From Lineus longissimus (Eukaryota > Nemertea > Pilidiophora > Heteronemertea > Lineidae), in NCBI RefSeq assembly GCF_910592395.1, contig NC_088309.1, positions 9,488,501-9,552,500 of the forward strand: a stretch of DNA of 64,000 bases, given 5' to 3'. The notes below the pieces were generated by a model that was given only the letters and a program-made list of their open reading frames with translations, did no database searches and was not told where the DNA came from. The first letter of the stretch is position 1, and each line of letters begins with the position of its first letter. The translations under genes and the position numbers were made by a program. Below are positions 12,901 through 24,900 of the stretch, piece after piece.

Positions 12901-15900
12901 GCCTAATGGCCAACTGCTTGAGATTTACCATTCATCCTGCATTGATCGGCCTGACTACTAAGGCTGTAATTAACCTGTGGCTGTTCCTGGCCATACTTTA
13001 TATGAGTGTATGAACCATTTAAAAGGGACTCTAAAGGCAGAAGCTATAGGTAGGCAAGATAAAGTTACATGAAGTCACCAATAGGGGTCTCTCCCATCTT
13101 ACAATACGTCGAAACTATTCACCCTTATACGAGGAATGTATTTAGAGCTGATTCTAACATGACCCAGTGCCCTTCCTGTGCATCACCCGAATATGGCCAA
13201 TTTAACCCCTGCTCCTGATCCTGCCGATAGTCCCCCTTTAAAGCACTGCATCCATCATTTAAACAGAAAATGGGTAGAAAAGTTTGTGTTTTGTGGCAAC
13301 TTTCACCAATCTAAGGCCAGTTCTCAATATTCAATTTAAGTCGTTGCACATGTTTGCTCAATTTTTTTGATTCGTCATTACAAGAGTGGTATTTGTGTCA
13401 TTACTTGTACCACTTAACCTCGGGGTCAAATCAAAGTATTGTGAACATACTCGAGTGATGACGCAGTGATTTATATCACTGCTGAGATCAATTAATGAAA
13501 CAATAAGCTACTCAATTATTCACTGCCCTATTAACTATATTATGTGCTGATTGATTTTTCTGGTCCGAAGTATATTACGGCGATGACGGCTGTTGGTGTG
13601 GGTAGTCATATGTTGTGCATGGTTCGAGACTATGGTATTAAAGGCTTTTGTAGTCAAGGACCGCAATAGGCCAGGAATTGGAGAAAAGAATATTGAGAAC
13701 TTTGGGTGCCGAGTCAGTTTACTGAATCACAGCTAAGGTATCATGTCTCTGCCCCATTTAGATGAAGCCTTAATGTACATAATCATATGCCATTCTGAGA
13801 AGTGGTCATGATTACTTTCAAAATGATGACATCTTATGCAAGAACCAAGAACCCCATCCTGATCTAAATATTTTAAAGCTTTCACTCAAATGTCCGTCCT
13901 GGTATCGCATTTCAGTCTAACTTGCAAGATTTTGTGTACGTTTTATAATAGACTTCTTACAAAAATAACTGATTGGTTTTGCAAATCAATGCTGAGATGA
14001 AGTGGATTAGACCGTGGTTAAGGCGATCAATGATGAAATGAATCATTTACAGTTGTATGTATAGGAGTTATTACCTGAGGGAAATTGAATAAACCGAGAT
14101 GATTTTGTTCTGTCCGGTGGAACACTGTAAGTGAATTAAGGAAAAGTTGTCACGCAAGCTTGGTTGTGCTTGTAATAAACCTGATCACGAGGGAGCCAGG
14201 ACTCATCAATGACGCGATTTACGGGATGTCATTGTGATTTTGACTGTATCAAAACTGCTGTAAATTAACTGAAACACCAGCCCAGCTAGTGAGGCTTATT
14301 ATCATAGTTGAGTCCCTGTGTATATTCCCTTTATCCTTTTCCTTCTCAAAGATGATAAGTTACAGAGGAAGAACAAATTCTCTACCAAAGATGGCGTCCA
14401 CGTTGAATTAAAGTCGAGTACTCTCTACATAACGCGACCAAAAACTAAGACATCAGAGCGACGTAATTCTGGTATAATTTCTTGAAATTATTGCATGGTT
14501 TGACAGTCATCGTTATGGCTCATTAGCCAATCACTTTTCCACTATTCACCTTTAGGCTCACTGATCATTTGAAGATAGCGAGACAGACTCCACATTCACT
14601 TTTCGCATCAAAGACAGGATTCACTATGTAAACCAGGTTTTCATATCAGACAATTAAATAGAAACACATTCACTTTACTCGAGTTACAGTAAAGACCTTT
14701 GATATTCATGGTTTGGTAATGGAACAAATAATTTTAAGAACAGTGCTGCCATCTATTTTTCCGTCTCGGACCTAGAGAAGGTTTCTTATGACCAGGAATT
14801 TACTCTTTGCATGTAATGACACATCCACCCTATATGCATGTCACAACCTACTGCTCTGTCCAAAAGTAACTTTGCTTGCAGCACAGATGGCTACAGCGCA
14901 CATCAGCAAGCTAGTGGCAATTTTCACAGCTTAGTATTTTAGGACGGGAATGATACAGACTGTAGTGTTGCGTGCAGCAAGCAAAGTTACTCATGGACAG
15001 AGCTGTATGCTTGGTCTTCACGTTGTACATAAACCACTGATGGAAATTAAAGAGAACATCATCTACTTTGAGACAAAATGTCCGATGCCTTGCAAAATTC
15101 TAGAAAACAATTAGCCCCCTGCAAACCACCTATGTTCCCCCTTTAAGTAAGTCTTTCTTTCTTCAGATGTGACTGTCAAGACTCCTACTCCAGTTCGAGC
15201 ACCTGGGTCTGGATCAGCTGGCTCTGATTCAGATGGAAAGAGCCGCAAGGCATCAAGTAAACTTGGAGGAAAATCAGATACAAACTCAAGTAAGTCTTCG
15301 TCGTTGTGAAATGAAATGATTATGGACTGTCCTTCCTTTGTTACTCAGCTAGCTGTTTTATGGATTGGCATTCTAGTGCTCATTCCCTTGAAACTTCAGC
15401 AATGACGGCAATATGTTTTCCATCTTTCAGGAAGCAAGTCGACTGGTCTGTCAGAAACAATCTCAGTTCCTGGCGGGTCGAGGGATGAAGGGGGTACGCC
15501 ACTGCCCCCTGGTGAGCCTCTTGCTGGATGGCAAGATGTAAGTATTTTGTAAAGGGTCCTGTCAGTTTGGAACTCGGGCCAACTTAAGCATGGCGCACAT
15601 GGCAACTAAATCAAGGGTGACTAGATGTCAAGATAACAAAACATATTCTGTTCTGTTTCTCTTGATTTAGTCAGCCATGTGCACCTAGGAAATTAGGCAC
15701 ACTTTTTAATGTTATTTTGCTTTGTCTGTTTATCAGTCTTTCGCAAGAGACAGATGGAAGAAATCTGTGATCTGTTTCTGGTTATATCTTTAATGCCCAC
15801 CCTGTACACCTCCGTTCGATTGGACTGTTCCCTTTAGAAACTTCCTGCTGTACAAAATATTCTCCTGGACAGTTTTCTGAATTTCCTGATTCCTGCATGT

Positions 15901-18900
15901 TTGCCCAATAATCACTCTATAATGATGCCTACTTTTCAGAAGAAACCTACTAGGAAATGTCATGTAAGTTGGTGTTGCCAAGCTTACGCCTTGATGCACA
16001 GTCTCCCATTTAACTTTCACAAGTTCCTTAACCCTAATTCCATTTTCAAGAAGTGCTGCTGCATAACATAAAGTCATAGGAAGCCATAGATAGACTTCGT
16101 TCTGTGTCTAAATGGAAATTAAACAGACAAGTTGTGTTAATAATGTTGTAGTACCTCACTGATAGATGGCACTGTGTATGTAAGGGACGACTCCTGACGT
16201 CGAAATCTTGGCAGATATGAAAAAGATTATTGGCCTCCAAAGTGCTGTTAGTCAATACCAATAGCTAGCCTGTGGTATGAAATGATATAAAGCTGTTGTC
16301 AAAATATGCCAAGTAAATGGTTTATAGAAATAACAACAATAAAAAAAATGATTAAAGTTGGGAAGTACGTCTTAATTCACTTTTAGGATTAATTTTAAAG
16401 TTTAACTGTATGATCGTGAAGTTTTCATTGAAAATTTTTCACCATTATCAGGTTGTTGTTATGTTTTTCTTGCCGGAGAAAGAGCAAGTGTTGTTTCTTT
16501 GAACTTGGTTCTACCATGGTCATTCCTGAGGGGTCATGTCAGAAGTTCATCCAGCAGGCGACCTGCCCAATAAAGACTAAATTCAATAAAATATTAGAAA
16601 TATCTAAAAAGAAAACTAGGTGTCTACCTGAAATCTATGTGAACAGGTTAAACGAAGGTGAAGAAAGAAAAGAAATACATGTAACTAAAAAAGGAATTTG
16701 GACACATCATGTAAAAATTCCAACTTTTGGCATGTTCCCCTGCTGACACAGACAAGTCATTTATTCAGGAAATAACTGTGTTATTTTTCCATGATTATAG
16801 GTGATTGGCAGTCAAATCGTCTTAAAGTCTATGAAACATTTTACCTTGGACTTCATATTCATTATATTTCACGAGTGGATATTTCTTTGGCATTTGAGGA
16901 AAATACTACATAGGATTTACATGTGTAGCTCAGATTTGATAAAGCTTGAAACTAGATAACTACTTTAACTGACAGAAGACAGAGGTGAGGTAGAATATAA
17001 CAAATGCACCACTTGAAATTTTGGCTTCAAAACGTGTATTGCACCAAAATATAATAACATTTTATTTCCAACTCCCGGCTGGGCTCTTATCTAACTCAAG
17101 TTTCTTTAATTAAATCATTTATGTTGCAGCCATAAATGGTTAAGATGGTCTATAGATATCAGTGAATTTCTCTCACATGTCCAAAATCTCAACATTGCGG
17201 ATGCCTCAAAGCTACAATGATGTCCAATAAGCTGAACAAGAGTTCATTTTGTCTGTGGTGCATCACAAGGTCACAAGGTCACAAGCAAACATGGAACAAG
17301 AAAAAACTGCACAGAATATGCAGCCTTATAGATTGCTTCAAGAGATTAATTGATAGATCATCATTATATTACTTTACAGGGCACAAAGAATGACAAGAAT
17401 ACCTTCAACCTCAGCGGAGGAAAAGGTAAAGGTGATGGCGATGGTACAGGAAAGGGGAAGAATGTGAAGATCATCGTTAAGAAGGAGAGAAAGACATATG
17501 AGAGGATGAGGCCGGGTCAGGATAACCCTAAAATTGAAGTACAGGGTGAAGACAAGGGGAATGGCAAACGGGATGGTGACGGAAGGTAAGGACATTTCTT
17601 AAAACTCATTGCAAAATTTCCCTTAAAAGACAACGCTTTTCAATGAGAAGTCTTGGTGAAAGTTCTATTGACATTTTGAGCTGCTTTTGTTTTGGAAATA
17701 GAACTCGGATTTCTTTGGCACGGTCTTCTTCTTCAAGCGGGATCGATATTTACCAGTTTTCAGTGTCAAGAAATTGCAGAAGATGTGCTGACATCTAGTA
17801 TTAACAGAATTATGTCAATTACAATACCTGTCAAACCCAGTTCTGAAAAAATAGGGTGTAAAGGTTGGCTTTAGTCGGAACCCCAAACCATATATTTCTA
17901 TATCTAAATACTTGGCCCTCTTCGATGCAGCTCTGAGGAGGAGGATTATAGAATGGTGGTCATTCGCTCATCTATATTTAGTGATAGCGATGAGGAAGTC
18001 GAGGAACACGTTCAAGGTCAAAGGTGGGAAACGCAAATCAATTCCACCTCACTCCAAAATAATAGCATGACATTTTTTACCAGCTTGTTCTCCTATAGTT
18101 TTACGTAGTTTTATTGGCTGCATTTATTAATGGAAGCTCTAACAGTATCCTGAACTTCCAGTAGTGGTGCTTTGTCATGACCCGGTGCATGCTCACGATA
18201 TACATTGTCCAAAGATGTATTGATGTCAAAACTTTGAGACTCAAGATACCTGGCAGATGCTTGCTTGTATCTAGTAAGTGCCTTCTCCCAACTCCTTTGC
18301 AATTCATGACCATATCTGCCACTTCCCTTTCCTTTTGTGTCGAACCTCATCCCAACATTTAACAGCGCATGGCCAACTCAATGTTTTCCTTCATCGTTCT
18401 GTAATTTTCAAAAAACTTTCACAGAAATATCTGGTGTTTTTCTGAAACAAAATTTACCGCCAATACTTTTTAAGCTCTTAAGTCATTGCTGTGGGAAAGA
18501 ACCTTACTTTAAACTTGTGAACTTGATTATATACGGCAGCTCTATTTTAGAGACATGTCTATCAAACGCATTTTTGAAATTTTGATATTCTCTGCCTATT
18601 TCCAGCATTTTCTTACTATTTCTCTTTGTCATTTTATAAAGATGGAGTTTGTGATGTCGAAATAATGATTTGATCCACCAGGCTTAACTGGGCTTAACTG
18701 CTTATTCAGAAAGGTGCGAAGAAGCACAACTTGGGATTAGAGTCTTTTGGATAATAATCCGGTTGAAAATGCATTTCAGTGGTTTTTCTCGGCCATTCTT
18801 GTGATAGTTGCATTGATGTTTTTCAGAGGGATTTATAAGATAAACCTCCAAATTGCTTGGGGTGTATCTTTACTCACCTCTTATATTCGTTTGAAGTATT

Positions 18901-21900
18901 TCTTTTTACCGGCAATATCATACCAATGATTACAGATTACTTGCCAGGTGCCGGTGATAACTGCTAACAGCTTGATTTACTTGCATTTCCCTAGATGGCA
19001 TTTGTGTAGTTTCAAGTACGGCAACTCAGGCTTTCAAAGATAATAATGTTGGTGAGATATTCATTTAATCTGTGGTGGATTGTTTGAACGAGCTGAGCCT
19101 TGGGGTATGAACAGTGGGGTGGTGATATCACAAATGGGTATTTGATGCCATTATTGAAAAATAACAGAGTACATTTGTAAAGACAATAGCTTTAAGCAAA
19201 ATCTTCTGTGTCTACCATTTAGTCCTATTATCATAGTGTTCAGGACACATTATGAAGAATTTGGAATCACTGCACTGTGAATTTATTTCATAAGGTCCAC
19301 TCTGTTGTGGGGGTAGATCAAACCATCGGTGATCACTGCTGATGATGTGATGGTTTTTTGGGGGGGAGAATGCAGGCAAACTAGATATCCATATCCCTTA
19401 TGAAATCAAGGTCACAAGCTCAGTGAACTTACCCTGATAAATAGCTCTTCGCTATTTTAACTGGTTGGGATATGCAAACCTGTGCTGGGGTTTATTTCAT
19501 TAAACTTATGTACTTGAGTTGTAAAAGTATTAAATGAACCGGTATAATCAGTCTCTCCAGTCATAGGGCTATTGAGCTTAATCCGCCATATTTCCTTAAA
19601 ATGATACACCTCATTTGGATAATCATATGAAATTTACTTATTTCATTTATTCAACTCAGTTTTCTGTATTCGATACTCATTTTCTGTTGTCCATTTTGTA
19701 ACAAAGTCGTCATAGCGACTATATTATAAACTTCAATACCTAAGCACAATGATAACCAACTAACTGGTTTCGCTGTGTTAGCCCTGGGCCCCTATTTGTT
19801 AAGTATTCAGGTCTTGGGTAATTCTGGTTTGCTCTCGCCTACCCGAATGTTGATTTTACAATTTATAGTCTTTGTGTCGAGATAATATCCAGCAGACCTC
19901 AGATCGTGCTGATCTGTATAATATACTTCAAAGTATACTGTACTAATGTGACAATTTTTTCTGGATTTTTTCTCTCGGATTGTACAAATATTTTTGATAT
20001 TGCTGGTCTGTAATACTGATACTGCACTCATGATTTGGGAGGATTTTCTTAAAAACTAGTCGGCCTGTTTAGATTTTTTTCTGCGGAAAATGTTAACATT
20101 TAGGATTAAGGATTGATGCTGTTATAGTTTCCTGAGATATCTCACTTGGAACTTGTCGCACAGGTATGTAACATGAATTTGTCTTACTTTTGCAATTTTT
20201 TGGTCGCCCAGGGGTAGATTCAGGGCTGAAAATTGATATCTAGGCATGTCAGAACCAATAAAACACTGCCAATGTAGTTGTTGATGTCGTACAGATGCTG
20301 CATGCAAACTGAATCAGCTCAAAATTCCAACCGCTGCATGGTTTTTCAAACATTTGGTAAATTTTGGCTGACTTCTGCCATCAAACTCAAAAAGGGGCCT
20401 TGGATCCAGGGCCCATATGACCATCCATGAGCATGAATGTATAGGACTGAAAAGCCTGTAAGGCCTGGGTACTAGGTATTTTTAAAGTGGTCTGCATCCG
20501 CAAGCTGTGCGTGATATAACGCTGAAAATGCGGGATATTGATGATAGATATATAATCTGATAGATGTTAAAGCGAAATGTTTATATCAATGCTGGTTTGA
20601 CAGTAATTCTTCAAAATATCACGAAAACGATATTCCCTCTCAATCAACTAAACTTTGGGGTCTTGGTTCAGAACTCAAACTGACATTGTCTTCCATGTCA
20701 TATAGAAAATTAAAAAAAAAAATCCACTGCAAATGACATGCATTACATTACCCGAGGTGAGCACATGGTCCCTGGACCATTCATCCTACTTTAGATCAAC
20801 TGCTAATCATGATTGGTTCTTCAGCCATTTTCTCCTGGCTGTATCTAGCTGGCGTCTGTGACAGATATAATCAAATTGAACAACTGATTAGGTCAAATTG
20901 ATATCAAATAGACTACATCCAGTTACAATGTCAAAACCTTAACCCAACACTGATCTACATTACATTTAAGGAGAACAAATCCCTTAAGTACCTCCAAGTT
21001 TAGCTAAGGCCCTAGAGGTGTTGTCCAAGTCTGCAGTTGGCTGTCAAAATATTGAACTTCCACTCAAGTCAGAAATCATGAAATAAATATAAAGCTTTTG
21101 GCACCATGCAGTTATCGCCAAGTAAATGTATTGAGGAAAAACATGTCTTTTCAATTTTACAGTGTTATAGCCCATCAGGTATTGCCTTAACCTCCCCTTT
21201 AGAAATCCCTTGGTGATTCATGGGTATGATAGAGTGAAATTATCATCGATTTTCTTTGCGTTGTTTTGTGTTTCTACTTTGTTGACATGTCGACCATGTC
21301 ATATAACATGTCAACCATGAGATATGGCGCTTAGAATTGAATGACGGCTGAAGAATGAATCTTGCTTATTGAATTTATGGGATAGAATAAACAGGAATAT
21401 TGGCATTTACTTCATGATGTCCCTTTCAATAGAATATCATTATGGTATACACAGATACACAGTTTAATAGTTGTGGTCGTAGTTTACCTGATAGTGGCTG
21501 TATTCTAGAGTTGTAACAGTGTGGTGCGGATAAAAATAAGCGGTCAAATTTTTTGGTTGGTTGACATTGTTTTTCGCCATCAGGTGAGTTGTGTTATTAT
21601 TTTGTCTGTGTCGTTTTAGTCTGAACCATTTTTGATTCGGAATACGTCGTATTGAGGCAATGTGTTGAGCATATGGCAATATAAGATTTTCACACAGTAT
21701 TCAGTTTTGATCTTGGTGCTGGTTACAGGAGAGAACTCCACCTCCGCAAAACCATCACAAATGACAGGCAATTAGTCAGTGGGCAATATCAAATCCACTG
21801 AACTATCAAACACAATAAATTGATTTTTCTATCGCCATGGAAATCTGGACCATTCTGTACTGTGTAGAAATAGTTTTGTGCAATCTTCCACAACCGCAGT

Positions 21901-24900
21901 GTCAACATAGCGTTATTAAATTCCACAATTAGTATGACATTGATCGGAAATTGAAGTGGACTACATCGTTGTCTCCATTGTCATGGTGGGATTGGGACGG
22001 TAACGTGCAGCGGATGTACCTTGGTCAGGAGTAGTTTCACGGGAAGTTGTACAGATTTGGATTGATAACTCTATTTTTATTCCATATTCCAGTGAGCCTG
22101 TGGACCCTCTGAAGGTCAGCCCCAAACTCCCAGAGGTACCACCCCCAAAACTCAAAGAGAGTGACAAGGAGAAGAAGACCCCTCGCTTGTCAGACAGACA
22201 ACCCATCGCCTTAAACCAGGATCCATTTAAAGTGGACCCAGCAGTAAGTTTTAATATGCTTCCATTTAAAACCCTTGTTGTGGACAGAAATGAAGCCTTT
22301 GCAAAGGCTCATGTACAAAAAAAACATAGTAAAATTTGATAAAACATCAGACTTCCTCCTGTTTTCTTAAATTTTACGATTTCTTTTGCACAGTCCCTCA
22401 CACAGTCCATTGACATGATAGTTCACCGAATAAATCTTTAAATCTCTGACTGAAAGGCTCTATATTTCTGACTGAAAATTTTAAAACAAATATTGTTTAA
22501 ATCAAACAAACTAATCAGAACATTGTCTTTGGATTAACCTTAATCCGTTCGTGGATTAAAATCTTTGAAATCTCTTGTACTATTGGTCAATTGGTTATTA
22601 TGCTCAAAGTGGTAAGTTCAATTAATTTAACATAGTGTTACTTGTCCTGATTTTGGGAGGATGGGAGATGTGTGACAGGTAGGGTACTCTGCCTTCCTTG
22701 ACCGGAAATTATTGAAAATTGTTTAAAACTGTTAAAGGGAGGCTATAGAGAGGAACTAGGTGTACATTTTTTGGGGTGACTAGAATGGACAGGGGGCTGA
22801 TAGTGTGATTCAGTAATGATTATATTCCTCATAGAGTGTGCATGAAGTTCTATGTACTGTGAGTTAAGAGAGACCCCGATCAGTGACTTCTTTCAACTTA
22901 ATCTGATCTACCTGGCTATCCCTCTAAACCTTCATGATTTAAATATTCTTCAACGCGCAGGGACACCTAATGTTTGGGGGTGTCAGATATTCCAAGCGAC
23001 AACTTCAGTACATCAATCTTGGCCCCAAAGAACGGGAGAGGTTTGCCATACGCGGTCTGATAGAACATGGCCGAAAAGTTTTAAATGGAGATACTTCAGA
23101 TGAAAACGATGATGTTTTGGCTGACCTTGACACTTCGGAGTGGATATATAATGAGCCTTGCCCACGCCCCCGGGGCCCAGTCAGGCTTCCCCCACTCTCG
23201 TTCAGGGTATGGTGGCTTGAAATGACACTGTGGCGAGTGACATGCAAAGACTCATTTCTTCATTTCTAAATAGTTGTTTTCATTTTTAGTTTTTGTCCAA
23301 ATGCAATTTATGAATTCTTGTATTTGATGCCATCCACTGAAAGGACTTGTTTGACGTCCTGGTTTTCATTTCGTATTGCTGTTGGTTCAACTTGAGCCCT
23401 CTGACCAATGCTTCAGTTTGTGATTTTGACCAAACTTGATCACGATTTGTGATTTTGACCAAATGCCACGATTGATCTTTAATTTTGAAAAGTTGAAAAG
23501 TTTGATACACCATTGCCTTCTCCACTACAAACAAATCACTTTCTGTAGGTTAAGGACAGGGGTAACACAGCCCATATACACCAGTTATGGAAGTAAATTC
23601 ACCATATGTCATATATGTCTTACTTGTGACCTAGTTACCTGTCTGGTCATAATCAAGGAAACTTCTGAAAAGAGGATTGGTTTGAAAGTTCCCAGTTCAT
23701 GAACTCTTCTCACGGTAAAAGATAATGACAAAGGATAATGATATCGATTAATAGCATATGAATTTCCTGCTGACTTTCAGCGCAGGGATCAAATTGGAAA
23801 ACAGAGACAGACAAAACCCTTTATCTTTATTCAAATGTAACTTGCTTTACATTGAATTCTCTTGCCTCCATCTTTCAGGATCACCTTGACTATGAATTGA
23901 AAATGCGAAGAAAAGAATTTGAAATGATGGCAGCTGATGCATTAAATACAAGTGTTTATGTAAGTGAACATTTTATCAGAAGAGAAGAACACATGACACT
24001 ATTTTCAATATTGAGTGTATCAAATAGTGGCTCTATCTGATGGCACCATGGTTAACTAGCTTTATCGGAATGTTGAAACAATTTAGATCCACTGAAACAA
24101 AGATGTTCACTGTGTCTTTCCGTGAAGAAGTCTTCTTTTCTTGATTCTTCTTCTTTTTCTCTTGCAGAAAGGTTCGGGTGGTGGAAATTCCTTTAATCAG
24201 GGAAGGCTGGCATTGTCCAAACAGTCAAGTCGATTTGAACTGCCAATGGACATGAGAGTGCTTGAGAGTAAGTTACACTGGGAAATCTCTTCATTTCACT
24301 AATGATTGCTTTATCATTTCATGATGAAGTAAAATACCTTACAGACAAGCATCGAAGGCGACCTGCGATAATGATTTCTGCAATGAGTGATGAAAAGGTC
24401 ACTTGTCTGCAGGTAAAATCAGTTGGGTCTGATATTGATTGCTGGTTCAGCGATGTAACTTTCCTAAATCAAAAATAATTGGAAGTGGTATTTTAATTCT
24501 TAATATTTGATACCATCAGAGTTTTTGGTTGTGAAACTGACAATTTTGACTGGACATACTTCTTCCTTTTAGCAATGTCTCCACAAGAGTATCTCAGACA
24601 GTATTGCATTATCTCATCGAGACGAAAGACCCTTTATGCCAAAATCTTCATGAAACATAAGGATGGAAAGTTAGGTGTGCTGACACAAAGGGTAAGGTCA
24701 CTCATTGACTCTCCTGAAGATAGATCTGAGAACAATTCATTCCCCACTATCCTCAGCAGGTCACAGTGTAATTAAGGCTTCCTGGTTATCATTTTTATCA
24801 GTTAGGAGTCCCTGCATCAATGAATGTGGAAATGTGTGGACGGTTTGAAGCCAAGTCGATCAAAGATTGTTTCTAAATATTCAAGAAACAGTGGAAATAG

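Larger units (their letters stand above)
12140..15166 (+). other. Intron 4 of the unnamed gene
   Basis: A 3-kb intron with a C-rich tract (12256-12288), one MITE-like element near 13019-13243 and another at 14851-15004. No coding signal was seen. Confidence 0.5.
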
